A stretch of 40,119 bases of DNA from Propylenella binzhouense (GTDB taxonomy: Bacteria > Pseudomonadota > Alphaproteobacteria > Rhizobiales > Afifellaceae), in contig NZ_SPKJ01000031.1 of the NCBI RefSeq assembly GCF_009866965.1, positions 1-40,119 on the forward strand. Reading direction: 5' to 3'. Made by a program: the position numbers and the translations under genes. The notes beneath the pieces are model-generated. The model did no database searches. It was not told where the DNA came from and worked only from the letters and a program-made list of their open reading frames with translations. Positions 6,832 through 17,700 of this stretch are shown in pieces (position 1 is the first letter of the stretch; each line of letters opens with the position of its first letter).

Positions 6832-8541
6832 TCATGCCCCGAGCAGGCGGAAGGCGTCGACGTCGAACAGCCCAAGATCTGTGATCTTCAGGTGCGGAAT
6901 GACCGGAAGCGGCAGGAAGGCGACCTGGAGGAACGGCTCGGGAAGCGTGCAGCCGAGCCCGCGCGCGGCTTGGCGAAGCGTGAGGAGATCGGCGTGCACG
7001 CTCTCGAAGGGCGCAAGGCTCATGAGCCCGGCGAGCGGGAGCGCGAGTTCCGCTTCGATGCAGCCGGAAGAGGCCACCACGAAACCGCCGCCGAGCGCGC
7101 TGACCCGGTTTGCCGCGGCCGCCATGTCGTCGGCCTCGATCCCGACCACGGTGATGTTGTGGCTGTCGTGGCCGACCGAGGACGCGATCGCGCCGCGCTT
7201 CAGGCCGAAGCCGTGGACGAAACCCTTCCCGATATTCCGGTTCCGGCCGTGGCGCGCGACGACGGCGACGCGGATCGCGTCCTGCGCGGGATCGGGCAGC
7301 TGGAACCCGCCCTCCTCCGGCAGCCGCATCGCCAGCCGCTCGGTGATGATCCGGCCGGGAACCACGCCGATGACGGGCACCTCCCCCGCCGCAGCGGGAA
7401 CACGGAAATCGGCCGGCTCGACGACAGGCGCCTTCATGCTGTCCAGTCCCACCGGCGGAACCGGGACACGCGCCTCGAAGAGCGCGTCCGAGACCGGCCG
7501 CCCGCCGGCGATGACCCGGACGACGCGGCAGCTCGCAATGTCGTCCGCCACCAGGACGAGATCGGCGCGCCAGCCGGGCGCGACGAGGCCCCGGTCGCGC
7601 AGCCCGAACGCCATCGCCGCCGACCACGAGGCGGCACGGTAGGCGAGGTGCGGCTCGCGCCCGAGCCGGATCAGCTCGCGGATCATGTGGTCGAGATGGC
7701 CTTCCTCGGCGATGTCGAGCGGGTTCCGGTCGTCGGTGCAGAGCGCCATCACGGATGCGGTGTCCGCGTCGAGCACCTCGGCGAGCGCGTGAAGGTCCTT
7801 CGAGACGGACCCTTCCCTGATGAGCACCGTCATCCCCTTGGCGAGCTTCTCGCGCGCCTCCGCCGCCGACGTGGCCTCGTGCTCGGTCCGGATTCCGGCC
7901 GCGAGATAGGCGTTGAGGGCCTTTCCCCCGAGTAGCGGCGCATGACCGTCCACATGGCCGCCACCGAACGCGGCCAGCTTGTCGAGCACGCCGGGATCGC
8001 ACTGGATCACGCCGGGAAAATTCATGAACTCGGCGAGCCCGATCACCTTCGGATGGCTGCGGAACGGCAGGAGGTCCGCGGCTTCCAGGGCGGCCCCGGC
8101 GGTTTCGAAGACGGTTGCCGGCACGCAGGAGGAAAGCTGGACGCGGAGGTCCATCACCATCCGCTCGCTGCAACCGAGGAAATAGCGGATGCCCTCGGCG
8201 CCCAGCACATTGGCGATCTCGTGGGGATCGCAGATCGCCGTCGTGACACCGTGGGGCAGCACGCAGCGCTCGAATTCGAAGGGCGTCACGAGCGAGGACT
8301 CGACATGAAGATGCGTGTCGATGAAGCCGGGCACGCAGACGAGCCGACGACCGTCGATCACCTCCCGTCCGTCGTATTCGGCCAGGGTGCCGACGATGCG
8401 GTCCCCGACGATCGCGACGTCGCTCTCGACCGTGGCGCCGGTGATGACGTCGAGGATCGCCGCGCCCTTGATGACCAGGTCGGCCGGCTCACGGCCGGCC
8501 CCGGCGGCGATCGCGCGCCGAAGGAACTCCTTGTCGACCAT
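6832..8541 (-). CDS. ade: adenine deaminase
   Basis: The 569-residue protein is an amidohydrolase-superfamily enzyme that deaminates adenine to hypoxanthine and ammonia in cytosolic purine salvage. The N-terminal beta-barrel part precedes [13 protein letters not shown], the metal-binding His motif with the ESS typical of Ade. [33 protein letters not shown] and the late [11 protein letters not shown] segment are all family hallmarks. Length is normal for the family (about 570-600). ATG 8541 is preceded by AAGGGG and GGAG at good distance. The gene stands alone, divergent from the ABC export operon, and ends in a hairpin. No purine riboswitch fold was noticed upstream. The call is confident; the adjacency to the rpf locus has no obvious functional meaning. 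Confidence 0.93.
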   Translation of the reverse strand: MVDKEFLRRAIAAGAGREPADLVIKGAAILDVITGATVESDVAIVGDRIVGTLAEYDGREVIDGRRLVCVPGFIDTHLHVESSLVTPFEFERCVLPHGVTTAICDPHEIANVLGAEGIRYFLGCSERMVMDLRVQLSSCVPATVFETAGAALEAADLLPFRSHPKVIGLAEFMNFPGVIQCDPGVLDKLAAFGGGHVDGHAPLLGGKALNAYLAAGIRTEHEATSAAEAREKLAKGMTVLIREGSVSKDLHALAEVLDADTASVMALCTDDRNPLDIAEEGHLDHMIRELIRLGREPHLAYRAASWSAAMAFGLRDRGLVAPGWRADLVLVADDIASCRVVRVIAGGRPVSDALFEARVPVPPVGLDSMKAPVVEPADFRVPAAAGEVPVIGVVPGRIITERLAMRLPEEGGFQLPDPAQDAIRVAVVARHGRNRNIGKGFVHGFGLKRGAIASSVGHDSHNITVVGIEADDMAAAANRVSALGGGFVVASSGCIEAELALPLAGLMSLAPFESVHADLLTLRQAARGLGCTLPEPFLQVAFLPLPVIPHLKITDLGLFDVDAFRLLGA

Positions 8542-8654
8542 GTGTCGTCCCCTTCTCCTCGAGCCCGAGGCACCGCCGGCCATCGAAGAGGCACGGCGGA
8601 ATTTCCGCAAGGCTTGATCCAGGCCAAGGCGCCTGATTGCCTGTCTCCACCGAA

Positions 8655-9389
8655 ATGACCGAGGATGGAAGGCGAGCCAGGGTGCCGGAGCCGGTCTTCA
8701 CGATCACGGGCCTGAAGAAGAGCTACCGGACCGGCGATGTCGTCGTGCAGGCGCTGCGCGGCGTCGACGCGATTCTCTACGATCGGGAAGTGGCCGTCCT
8801 GCTCGGCCCTTCCGGCAGCGGGAAATCCACCCTGCTCAACATTATCGGCGGGCTCGATACGGCGACGGAAGGGACCGTGCTCTTCCGAGGCGAGAACCTC
8901 GCCGAATATTCGGAACGCAAGCTCACGCTCTACCGGCGCGACCATGTCGGCTTCGTCTTCCAGTTCTACAATCTCGTGCCAAGCCTCACGGCCAAGGAGA
9001 ACGTGGCGCTCGTCACGGAGGTGGCCCGGGAACCCATGCGCCCGGAGGAGGCGCTGGACCTGGTCGGGCTCGGGGAGCGCCTCTCGCATTTTCCGGCCCA
9101 GCTCTCGGGCGGCGAGCAGCAGCGTGTCGCCATCGCGCGGGCAATCGCGAAGCGGCCCGACGTGCTCCTGTGCGACGAGCCGACCGGCGCGCTCGATTCG
9201 CGCACCGGGATCCGGGTTCTCGAGGCGCTGACGACCGTGAACGAATCGCTCGGAACGACGACGGCGATCATCACCCACAACGCCGCCATCCAGCGGATCG
9301 CACATCGCGTCTTCACCTTCTCGGACGGCCGCATCGTCGAGACGCACGAGAACGCCGAGCGGGTGCGGCCCGCGGACGTCGAGTGGTGA
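8655..9389 (+). CDS. ABC transporter ATPase, MacB/LolD type
   Basis: This is a 244-residue ATPase subunit of an FtsX-type ABC exporter. It has Walker [10 protein letters not shown], a Q-loop in [13 protein letters not shown] (the FQFYNL wording typical of MacB/LolD ATPases), signature LSGGEQQR, Walker [10 protein letters not shown]-loop GALDS and the H-loop in IITHN. The permease follows after 3 bases and the HlyD-type adaptor after that, so the three form one operon. Start choice is open: ATG 8655 has no clear ribosome site, while GTG 8682 has GGAAGG 9 bases upstream and gives [10 protein letters not shown], close to homologues; TTG 8637 is also in frame. By analogy with MacAB, ATP binding likely drives conformational change in the FtsX subunit rather than classical alternate-access transport. 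The substrate is unknown. Confidence 0.93.
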   Translation: MTEDGRRARVPEPVFTITGLKKSYRTGDVVVQALRGVDAILYDREVAVLLGPSGSGKSTLLNIIGGLDTATEGTVLFRGENLAEYSERKLTLYRRDHVGFVFQFYNLVPSLTAKENVALVTEVAREPMRPEEALDLVGLGERLSHFPAQLSGGEQQRVAIARAIAKRPDVLLCDEPTGALDSRTGIRVLEALTTVNESLGTTTAIITHNAAIQRIAHRVFTFSDGRIVETHENAERVRPADVEW

Positions 9390-9392
9390 ACG

Positions 9393-11756
9393 ATGCGCAC
9401 GCTCGACATCAAGCTCGTGCGCGACCTGAAACGCCTCTGGGCGCAGGCCCTCGCCGTCGCCCTCGTGCTGGCCTGCGGCGTCGCAACGCTCATCCTGGCG
9501 ACGGGGGCGTACCGCTCGCTCGAAGAGACCCGCTCGGCCTATTACGAGCGCTATCGCTTCGCCGACGTCTTCGCGTCCGCCACGCGGGCTCCGCTCTCTG
9601 TCGGCGACACCTTGCGCGCCATTCCAGGGGTCGCCGCCGTCGAGACCAGGGTGATGCGCCACGTCCTCCTCGACATTCCCGGCATGCGTGAGCCGGCGAC
9701 CGGGATGGCCGTATCGCTGCCGGCCGGGCGCGAGCCGGCGGTCAACGCAGTCTTCCTCCGGGAGGGTAACTGGCCCGAAGCCGGCCGCGAACTGGAAGCC
9801 GTCATCAACGAGAACTTCGCCGAGGCGCACGGCTTCGAGCCGGGCTCCACCTTCCAGGCGATCCTGAACGGCGCGAAGGCGACCATCCGCGTGACCGGGA
9901 TCGGGCTCTCGCCCGAATTCGTCTATGCGCTCGGCCCCGGCGACATGATGCCGGACGACCGCCGCTTCGGCGTGCTCTGGATGCCGGAGCGGGCGCTTGC
10001 ACCGCTCTTCGACCTCGACGGCGCGTTCGACAGCGTCGGGCTGCGGCTCCTGCGCGGCGCGAGCGAGCCGGACGTGATCGACGCGGTCGACGACGCGCTG
10101 TCGCGTTACGGCGGCACCGGCGCCTACGGCCGGAAGGACCAGATGTCGAACGCCTTCCTGGACGGCGAGCTGACCCAGCTTTCGGCGATGGCGCGCATCA
10201 TCCCGCCGATCTTCCTGTTCGTCTCGGCGTTCCTGATCAACATGATCCTGTCGCGGCTGATCGCGCTCGAGCGCGAGCAGATCGGCCTCCTCAAGGCGCT
10301 CGGCTATGGCCGCTTCGCGGTAGCCTGGCACTATCTGAAGCTCGTCATCCTGATCGCCGCGGTCGGGATCGCGATCGGCTTCGTCGCGGGAACCTGGCTC
10401 GGACGCGGCCTCACCGAGCTCTACTCGAAATTCTATTCCTTCCCGTTCCTGATCTTCCGCTGGGACGCGGACATCTATCTCGTGGCGGCCGGCGTCTCGC
10501 TGGGCGCGGCCGTCGCCGGCGCGGCACGGGCCGTCTTCTCGACGCTCGCGCTCGCCCCGGCCGTCGCCATGAAGCCGCCTGCGCCCCCCGTCTACCGCCA
10601 GTTTCTCGGCGGTGCGCTCGCCCGGGTGCCGCTGTTCTCGCAGCTGACCATCATGGGCCTGCGCCACATGATGCGCTGGCCGGTCAGGGCGGCCACGAGC
10701 ATGCTCGGCACGTCGCTCGCCGTCGCGCTCCTCATCGTCGCGCTCTTCAGCTTCGATTCCGTCGCCTTCATGCTGGAGGTGATGTTCTACCAGTCCGAAC
10801 GCGAGGACGCGACGCTGAGCTTCGCTTCGGAGCGTCCCCCCGCCGTCGTGCCGGCCGTGCTCGACCTGCCCGGCGTCATGAAGGCGGAACCGTTCCGCGC
10901 CGTCGCCGCGATCGTGCGCCACGGCCATCTCGAACGCCGCCTCAGCCTCACCGGAAAGCCGCCCGGAGCGGATCTGAGCCGCGTGCTCGACATGGAGCTC
11001 GCCCCGGTCGTGCTGCCGGAGACCGGACTGGCCGTCAGCGACCGGGTGGCGAGCCTCCTCGACATCCGGCTCGGCGACCTGGTGGAGGTGGAGCTGCTCG
11101 AGGGCAGCCGCCGCACGGCCGAGGTGCCGGTGACGGCGATCATCCAGAGCTATATCGGGCTGATGGTCTTCATGGATGCCGGCGCGCTCGACCGCCTGGC
11201 GGGGATCGGGCCGCGCGTCTCCGGCGTGCACGTCTCCGTCGACCCGGCGCGGCTCGATGCGCTCTACCGGGCCGTGAAGGAGACCCCGGCGGTCAGCTCC
11301 ATCGCGCTGCAGACGGTCTCGCGCGACCGCTTCAGGGAGACCATGCAGGAGAACATGACGATCATGACGACGATCTATGTCACGCTTGCCGTCATCATCG
11401 CCTTCGGCGTGGTCTACAATTCGGCCCGCATCCAGCTCTCCGAGCGCGCGCGCGAGCTCGCGACGCTCCGCGTCCTCGGCTTCACGCGCGCGGAGGTCTC
11501 CCGCGTCCTCCTGACCGAGCTCGGGGTCGTGGTGCTCCTCGCGCAGCCGCTCGGCTGGGCGCTCGGCTACGGCTTCTCGGCCGCCGTCGTGTCGGGCCTC
11601 GCGAGCGATCTCTTCCGGGTGCCGCTCGTCGTGGAGCCGGCGACCTTCGTCAAGGCGAGCCTCGTCGTCGCCGGCGCGGCCATCGTCTCCGCGCTGATCG
11701 TCCGCCGCCGGATCGACCGGTTCGATCTCGTCGAAGTGCTGAAGAGCCGGGAGTGA
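9393..11756 (+). CDS. FtsX/MacB-family ABC transporter permease, duplicated FtsX domains
   Basis: The 787-residue inner-membrane protein has an N-terminal membrane segment (about 18-38), a large extracytoplasmic region, and a first FtsX domain with three helices (about 270-390). A further helix near 440 and a second periplasmic part follow, and a C-terminal FtsX domain (about 655-775) contains [19 protein letters not shown]. The equivalent coupling motif in the first domain is [16 protein letters not shown]. Such duplicated forms occur in operons with a MacB-like ATPase and an HlyD adaptor, as here: the ATPase ends 3 bases before, and the adaptor starts 4 bases after. The cargo (lipid, peptide or antibiotic) cannot be inferred. 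Confidence 0.9.
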   Translation: MRTLDIKLVRDLKRLWAQALAVALVLACGVATLILATGAYRSLEETRSAYYERYRFADVFASATRAPLSVGDTLRAIPGVAAVETRVMRHVLLDIPGMREPATGMAVSLPAGREPAVNAVFLREGNWPEAGRELEAVINENFAEAHGFEPGSTFQAILNGAKATIRVTGIGLSPEFVYALGPGDMMPDDRRFGVLWMPERALAPLFDLDGAFDSVGLRLLRGASEPDVIDAVDDALSRYGGTGAYGRKDQMSNAFLDGELTQLSAMARIIPPIFLFVSAFLINMILSRLIALEREQIGLLKALGYGRFAVAWHYLKLVILIAAVGIAIGFVAGTWLGRGLTELYSKFYSFPFLIFRWDADIYLVAAGVSLGAAVAGAARAVFSTLALAPAVAMKPPAPPVYRQFLGGALARVPLFSQLTIMGLRHMMRWPVRAATSMLGTSLAVALLIVALFSFDSVAFMLEVMFYQSEREDATLSFASERPPAVVPAVLDLPGVMKAEPFRAVAAIVRHGHLERRLSLTGKPPGADLSRVLDMELAPVVLPETGLAVSDRVASLLDIRLGDLVEVELLEGSRRTAEVPVTAIIQSYIGLMVFMDAGALDRLAGIGPRVSGVHVSVDPARLDALYRAVKETPAVSSIALQTVSRDRFRETMQENMTIMTTIYVTLAVIIAFGVVYNSARIQLSERARELATLRVLGFTRAEVSRVLLTELGVVVLLAQPLGWALGYGFSAAVVSGLASDLFRVPLVVEPATFVKASLVVAGAAIVSALIVRRRIDRFDLVEVLKSRE

Positions 11757-11760
11757 GCCG

Positions 11761-12975
11761 ATGGTCTGGGTGAGACGCGCGGTCCTGCTCGTCGTCGCGG
11801 CGCTCATCGTCGGCGGCGCCGTCTACGCGCTGTTGCCGTCGCCCGTCCAGGTGGATCTCGGTCCGGTCGACCGGGGCACGATCGAGGTGACGGTCGACGA
11901 GGAGGGCATGGCGCGGATCGCCGATGTCTACCAGGTGTCGTCGCCGGTCGCGGGCCAGCTCGAGCGCTTTCCGCTCAAGGTCGGCGATTCGGTGAAGCGC
12001 GGCGTCACGATCATCGGCGAGATCCGGCCCGCGCAGCCGGCCTTCCTTGACGTCCGGTCGCGGCGCGAGCTCGAGGCCGCCGTCGACGCCGCCCGCGCCG
12101 CCGTCGAGCTGGCCCGGGCGGAGCTCACGCGCTCGCAGGCGGAGGCCCGCCTCGCCGACGCCGACCTCGACCGCGCCGAGCGCCTGGCAGGCACGTCCAC
12201 CATCTCCGCCCGCGCGCTCGAGAAGGCCGTCCTCGACGCGCAGTCGGCGCAGGCGCAGGTGCAGCAGTCGCAGGCCAACCTGCAGCTCCGGCAAAGCGAA
12301 CTCGCAAGCGCGGAGGCCCGCCTCATCCAGCCCGACCAGACGGCCGGCGAGAATGCGGGCAGCTGCTGCGTGCTGATCCGGCCGCCGGTCGACGGCGTGG
12401 TGCTGAAGGTCATGGCGGAGAACGCGCAGGTGGTCGCGGCCGGAACCCCGATCGCGCAGATCGGAAATCCGAGCGATCTGGAGGTCGTGGTGGATCTCCT
12501 CTCGAGCGACGCGGTGCGCGTGCGGCCGGGCGCGGAGGCCTATGTCGAGGGCTGGGGCGGCGGCGAAATCCTGCCTGCCCGCGTCCGCCGCGTCGACCCG
12601 GCCGCCTTCACGAAGGTCTCGGCGCTCGGCATCGAGGAGCAGCGGGTCAACACCGTGCTCGACCTCGTCGCGCCGGCCGCCCAGACAAAGCGGCTCGGGC
12701 ACGAATACAGGGTCGACGTGAGGATCGTCCTCTGGCGGGGAGAGGTGGTCCGCGTGCCGCTCGCCGCGCTGTTCCGGCAGGGCGCGGACTGGGCCGTCTT
12801 CAAGGTCGTCGACGGCAAGGCGGCGCTCACACGGGTGAAGATCGACCACCGGAACACGGCGCAGGCCGAGGTCACGGCCGGCCTTTCGCCGGGCGACGTG
12901 GTGATCCTGCATCCGAGCGATCGGGTCGAGGACGGCATCCGCGTCGCGTCCCGCACGACAGACCGGGCGAGCTGA
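11761..12975 (+). CDS. HlyD-type periplasmic adaptor of the ABC exporter
   Basis: The 404-residue membrane fusion protein has a single N-terminal anchor (RAVLLVVAALIVGGAVYAL, about 6-26) and a first lipoyl half near 55-85. A long alpha-helical hairpin rich in Ala, Arg, Glu and Gln (about 95-195) follows, then the second lipoyl half (PPVDGVVLKV, about 205-235) and C-terminal beta-barrel domains. It would sit in the periplasm and link the FtsX permease to an outer-membrane factor. No TolC-like gene is nearby, so that partner must be encoded elsewhere. ATG 11761 lies 4 bases after the permease stop, with GGGAG at the end of the permease frame as ribosome site. Only 6 bases separate its stop from the convergent alcohol dehydrogenase. 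Confidence 0.9.
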   Translation: MVWVRRAVLLVVAALIVGGAVYALLPSPVQVDLGPVDRGTIEVTVDEEGMARIADVYQVSSPVAGQLERFPLKVGDSVKRGVTIIGEIRPAQPAFLDVRSRRELEAAVDAARAAVELARAELTRSQAEARLADADLDRAERLAGTSTISARALEKAVLDAQSAQAQVQQSQANLQLRQSELASAEARLIQPDQTAGENAGSCCVLIRPPVDGVVLKVMAENAQVVAAGTPIAQIGNPSDLEVVVDLLSSDAVRVRPGAEAYVEGWGGGEILPARVRRVDPAAFTKVSALGIEEQRVNTVLDLVAPAAQTKRLGHEYRVDVRIVLWRGEVVRVPLAALFRQGADWAVFKVVDGKAALTRVKIDHRNTAQAEVTAGLSPGDVVILHPSDRVEDGIRVASRTTDRAS

Positions 12976-12981
12976 ACCGGC

Positions 12982-13965
12982 CTACGGCACCAGCACCGCC
13001 GCGCCGGTGAGCTCGCCCGCGCGCAGCCGCGCGAGCGCGAGGTTCGCCGCTTCGAGCGGAAACACCTCGACATGGGTCCTGACCGGCACCCGCGGCGCAA
13101 CCGCGAGAAAGGATTCGGCGTCGGCGCGTGTGAGGTTGGCGACCGAACGCAGCACGCGCTCGCCCCAGAGGATCGCATAAGGGAACGACGGAATGTCGCT
13201 CATGTGGATGCCGGCGCAGACGACCGTTCCGCCCTTCCGCACGGCACGGAGCGCCGCCGGCACGAGCGGGCCGACAGGCGCGAAGATCACCGCGCAATCG
13301 AGCTCGGCCCGGGACGGCTCGTCGGAGCCCCCCGCCCACACCGCGCCGAGCGAGCGTGCAAAATCCTGCGCCGCATTGTCGCCCGGACTGGTGAAGGCAT
13401 GGACCTCCTGCCCGAGATGGCGCGCGACCTGCGCCATGATGTGGGCGGCCGCGCCGAAGCCATAGATGCCGATGCGGCCCGCCTCCCCTGCCATCCTGTG
13501 GGCGCGATGGCCGATCAGGCCCGCGCAGAGGAGCGGCGCCGCCTCGACATCGGAATAGCCGGCGGGCAGCGGAAACGCGAAGCGGGCGTCGGCGACCGCG
13601 AATTCGGCGTAGCCGCCGTCGAGCGTGTAGCCCGTGAAGGAGGGCCGGTCGCAGAGATTCTCCTCGCCGGCGCGGCAGAAGCGGCATTCCCCGCAGGTGC
13701 GGCCGAGCCAGGGCACCCCGACCCTGTCTCCGAGCTTGAAGCGCTCGACGCCCGGGCCGGTCGCGGCGACCCGTCCGACGATCTCGTGGCCCGGCACGAG
13801 CGGGAGCTTCGGATCCGGCAGCTCGCCGTCGACCACGTGGAGGTCGGTCCGGCAAACGCCGCAGGCGAGCACCTTGACGAGGACCTCTCCCGGTCCCGGC
13901 CGAGGGACGGGCAGCTCGCGGAGCACGAGCGGCGTGCCCGGCCGCTCCAGAACCATCGCCTTCAT
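12982..13965 (-). CDS. zinc-dependent alcohol dehydrogenase (medium-chain)
   Basis: The 327-residue MDR-family protein has predicted catalytic zinc ligands C38 (CGVCRTDLH), H60 and E61 (GHE). Four structural-zinc cysteines lie at C91, C94, C97 and C105. The Rossmann fold begins near GRIGIYGFGAAAH, a variant of GxGxxG. The likely reaction is NAD(P)-dependent oxidation of an alcohol or the reverse; the substrate is unknown. ATG 13965 is preceded by GGAGGGG. The gene is monocistronic by position: convergent with the ABC adaptor and 79 bases downstream of the HAD gene stop, with a hairpin in between. It is not linked to the iron-type dehydrogenase cluster at 19 kb, so a role there would be speculative. 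Confidence 0.9.
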   Translation of the reverse strand: MKAMVLERPGTPLVLRELPVPRPGPGEVLVKVLACGVCRTDLHVVDGELPDPKLPLVPGHEIVGRVAATGPGVERFKLGDRVGVPWLGRTCGECRFCRAGEENLCDRPSFTGYTLDGGYAEFAVADARFAFPLPAGYSDVEAAPLLCAGLIGHRAHRMAGEAGRIGIYGFGAAAHIMAQVARHLGQEVHAFTSPGDNAAQDFARSLGAVWAGGSDEPSRAELDCAVIFAPVGPLVPAALRAVRKGGTVVCAGIHMSDIPSFPYAILWGERVLRSVANLTRADAESFLAVAPRVPVRTHVEVFPLEAANLALARLRAGELTGAAVLVP

Positions 13966-14016
13966 GACGCCCCTCCGTCTTCGGGGAGAGCTTAGAGGGC
14001 GAACCGATCCGTGCAA

Positions 14017-14038
14017 GGCGCGGCATAGGCTCCGCGCC
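14017..14038 (-). terminator. hairpin ending the RND-HAD operon
   Basis: GGCGCGG (14017-14023), an 8-base loop and CCGCGCC (14032-14038) form a perfect 7-bp GC stem, 7 bases after the HAD-gene stop on the minus strand. No U-tract follows. Its position between two leftward genes suits a transcription terminator. Confidence 0.5.
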
Positions 14039-14044
14039 GGGGCT

Positions 14045-14767
14045 TCAATCCGTGGCGAAAAGCCAGCTCGGCAGATCGACCACGGCCTGAAGCACCGCGT
14101 CGGCATGAGGCGCGAGATCCTCGTACCTGCCGTTCCCGGTCAGCACCCCCACGGCGGCGCCGGCACCCGCCGACCGCGCCATGTGAAGGTCGTGGAGATT
14201 GTCGCCCACCATCAGGACGCCCCCCGGATCGACGCCAGCCGTCCGGCAGAAGCTTTCCACCATGTCCGGGGCAGGCTTCGGGTTCGCGACCGCATCATAG
14301 CCGATCACCGCCTCGAAGCGGTCGGCGAGGCCGATCCGGCCGAGCCATGCCCGGGCGGCGGCCGTGCTGTCGTTGGTCGCCACCCCGAGGCGGAAGCCCC
14401 GCATGCGCAGGAGGTCGAGCATGGCGCCGAGGCCGGCGATCGGCAGCGCTTCCACGCCCTCGGTGACGAACACCTCGTTGACGCGCGCCTCGAGCCGGGC
14501 GCGCTCGGCGACCTCCGCCGCGGGAAACCAGAGGTCGACGATGTCGCGCGAATTGCCGGCGCCGAGCACGGAGCCGGGCGCCACGCGGCTCGTGAGCGGA
14601 TCCATGCCGCCCTGGACGAGAAGACGCTCCGCGCGCGCCGCGTCGCCCTCTGCCAGCTCGTGCGCCAGCCGCCGGAAGATCGGCGGCCAGCTCGCCTGGA
14701 AATCGGCGAGCGTGCCGTCCTTGTCGAAGAGCACCGCCTGCAGCGGAGGCGGCCGCCGCGCGCTCAT
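14045..14767 (-). CDS. HAD-superfamily phosphatase (phosphoglycolate-phosphatase-like)
   Basis: The 240-residue protein has haloacid-dehalogenase motif I FDKDGTL (nucleophile D15, acid D17) and motif II near ATNDST. Motif III is NPKPAPDM (K164), and motif IV is VGDNLHDLHMA (D189, D193). A helical cap lies between motifs I and II, as in Gph/CbbY-type subfamily I enzymes. The substrate is unknown. The start ATG overlaps the stop of the RND pump gene as ATGA, implying translational coupling; that is curious for a soluble cytosolic phosphatase. It is the last gene of the operon and a hairpin follows. Confidence 0.9.
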   Translation of the reverse strand: MSARRPPPLQAVLFDKDGTLADFQASWPPIFRRLAHELAEGDAARAERLLVQGGMDPLTSRVAPGSVLGAGNSRDIVDLWFPAAEVAERARLEARVNEVFVTEGVEALPIAGLGAMLDLLRMRGFRLGVATNDSTAAARAWLGRIGLADRFEAVIGYDAVANPKPAPDMVESFCRTAGVDPGGVLMVGDNLHDLHMARSAGAGAAVGVLTGNGRYEDLAPHADAVLQAVVDLPSWLFATD

Positions 14768-17700
14768 TCGGCCGGCGAGAGATGCGCGTCTCCGCGCAGG
14801 ATGTGCGTCGCCTCGGCGTCGCGCGTGGCGATGAGCGTGTAGAACATCGGCAGCACGAAGAGGGTGAAGAGCGTGCCGATCGTCATGCCGGCCGCGATCA
14901 CGAGGCCCATCGAGAAGCGCGCCGCCGCACCTGCGCCCTCCGCCCGCAGGAGCGGGATGACGGCGAGCACGATCGCCGCGGTCGTCATCAGGATCGGACG
15001 GAGCCGGACGCGGGCCGCGGCGACGATCGCCTCGCGCTTGGTGAGGCCGGTTTCGCGCTGCTGGTTGGCGAACTCCACCATCAGGATGCCGTGCTTGGTG
15101 ATGAGGCCGATCAGCGTGATGAGACCGACCTGGGTGTAGATGTTGAGCGTCGCGAGGCCGAGATTGAGCGGCACCAGCGCACCGAAGATCGAGAGCGGCA
15201 CGGTCATCATGATGATGAGCGGATCGCGGAAGCTCTCGAACTGCGCCGCGAGCACCAGATAGATGATGACGATGGCGAGGCCGAAGGCGATGAGGGTCGA
15301 GTTGCCCTCGGTCACCTCCAGGCGCGACTGGCCGGCGAAATCCTCGAAGAAGCCGGTCGGCATGACCTCGCTCGCGATGTCCCGGAGCGCCTGCAGCCCG
15401 TCGCCGGTGGTCACGCCCGGCAGCGGCAGCGCGGAGAGGGTCGCGGAGTTGAGCTCGTTGAACTGCTCGATCGCCGTCGCCACCGCCTGGGTCTCGACGC
15501 GGATGACGGCGGAGAGCGGGACCATGGCGCCGGACGCGCTGCGCACGAAATAATCGCCGAGATTTTCCGGGTTGAACCGGTCGTGCTGCGGCACCTGGGT
15601 GATGACGTCGTAGCTGCGGCTCTCGCGGTCGAACTTCGAGACCGAGCCGCCGCCGACGAGCGCGTTGAGCGTGGTGCCGATCTCGCTGATGCTGACGCCA
15701 AGCGCGGCCGCCCGGTCGCGGTCGATGGTGACCCGTGCCTGCGGCAGGGTGAAGGCGAGCGAGTTTTGCACGACGATGAAGCGGCCGCTCTTCATCGCGC
15801 GGTCCTTGATCTGCTCGGCGACCGCATAGACGTCCGATGCGTCGCCGATCGAGCGGATCACGTACTGGATCGGCATACCGCCGCCGGAGCCCGGCAGGGA
15901 AGGCGGCGAGAAGACGAAGGCCTGCACGCCCGCGACCTTGTCGATGATGCCCTGGATCTGGTTCTTCACCTCGTCCTGCGAACGGTCGCGCTCGCCCCAG
16001 GGCTTCAGCACCCAGGCCGCGAAGGCCGAACTCGACCCGCCGAAGCCGACCACCGAGAAGCGGGCGTCCACTTCCTTGATGTCGGCGGTGCGGGTGCGCA
16101 TCTGTTCGGCATACATCTCCGTATAATCGGAGGTGGCGTAGGCCGGTGCCGTGATGAGCGCGAAGAGCGCGCCGCGATCCTCCTCCGGCGCGAGCTCGCT
16201 GCTCGTGTTCAGGAACAGGAAGATCATGGTTCCGAAGAGCGCGAGCACGATGAAGAGCGTCACGGGCCGGTAGTCGAGCGAGCCGGAGACGCGCCGGCCA
16301 TACCAGGACGACAGGCTCTCGAAGCGACGGTCGACGAAGGACTGGAACCGGCTCACCTTCGCGCCATGCCCCGGCAGCAGCCGGGCCGACATCATGGGCG
16401 ACAGCGTGACCGCGATGAAGCCCGAGATGATGACCGCACCGGCCAGCGTGAACGCGAACTCGCGGAACAGCGAGCCGGTCAGGCCCTGCACGAAGCCGAT
16501 CGGCGCATAGACCGCGGCGAGCGTGATCGTCATCGCCACGACCGCACCGAAGATTTCCCGCATGCCGACGATCGCCGCCTGCATCGGCGGCTCGCCGCGC
16601 TCGAGATGACGATGGATGTTCTCCACGACCACGATGGCATCGTCCACGACGAGGCCGATCGCGAGCACCATCGCGAGAAGCGTCAGCGTGTTGATGGAAT
16701 AATCGAGCGCCCAGAGGACGAAGCAGACGCCGACGAGCGACAGCGGTATCGTGACGATCGGCACCAGGACCGAGCGGAAGGACCCAAGGAAGAGGAGGAT
16801 GACGAGCACCACGATCACCACCGCTTCGCCGATCGTCCGGAACACTTCCTCGATCGAGGCCTGGATCGATTCCGTCGCGTCGTAGACGAGGTCGAGCGCC
16901 ATGCCGGGCGGGAGCTCGCGCTGGATCTGGGGCAGCTCCGCCCGGACCGCCGAGGAGACGTCGAGCGGATTGGCCTCCGGGCCGCCGCTGATCCCCAGGA
17001 AGATGCCCTGCTCGCCGTTGAACGAGACCTTCACGTCCTCGCTCTCCGGCCCGAACTCCACCCGCGCGACATCCCCGAGCCGCACGACCTCCGCGCCTTC
17101 GGAGCGGACGGGCAGCTGCCCCATCGCCTCCGGCGTCTGGAGCGTCGTCGCGGTCTCGATGGTGTAGGCGACGAACTCGTTCTGCGTCTTGCCCGGCGCG
17201 GAGAGGAAGTTGCTGGCGCGAATCGCGCTCAGCACGTCGGAAGCGGTCACCGACCGCGCGGCCATCTTCAGCGGATCGAGCCAGATGCGCATCGCGAACT
17301 CGCGCCCGCCCAGGATCTGGACCTCGCCGACGCCTTCGATCGTCGAGAACCGAGACTGCACCACGCGCGAGATGTATTCCGTGACCTGCTGCGGATTCAT
17401 CGTCGAGCTGCGCACGGCGAGATACATCAGGGCGAAGGTCTGGCCGGTGCCCTTCTGGATGATCGGGTCCTCGGCGTCGGTCGGGAGCTGGCCCCGGACC
17501 TGCTGCACCTTGGCGATGACGTCGACGAGCGCCTGGTCCGGATCGGCGTTGAGCCGCATGTTGACCGTGACCGTGCTCGAGCCGAGGCTGCTCTTGGACG
17601 TCACGTAGTCGACGCCGTCCGCGGTCGCGACCGCCTTCGCGACCGGGGTCGTGATGAAGCCCTGCATCAGTTCCGCACCCGCGCCCGGATAGGTCGTCGT

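Noticed and set aside
8542-8654. A purine riboswitch upstream of adenine deaminase
   Set aside because: The gap is only about 110 bases, and I found no three-way-junction core sequences.
8358-11807. A minus-strand open frame of about 1150 codons across the ABC export operon
   Set aside because: It is antisense to intact ATPase and FtsX permease genes and rich in His, Arg, Asp and Glu without domain features.
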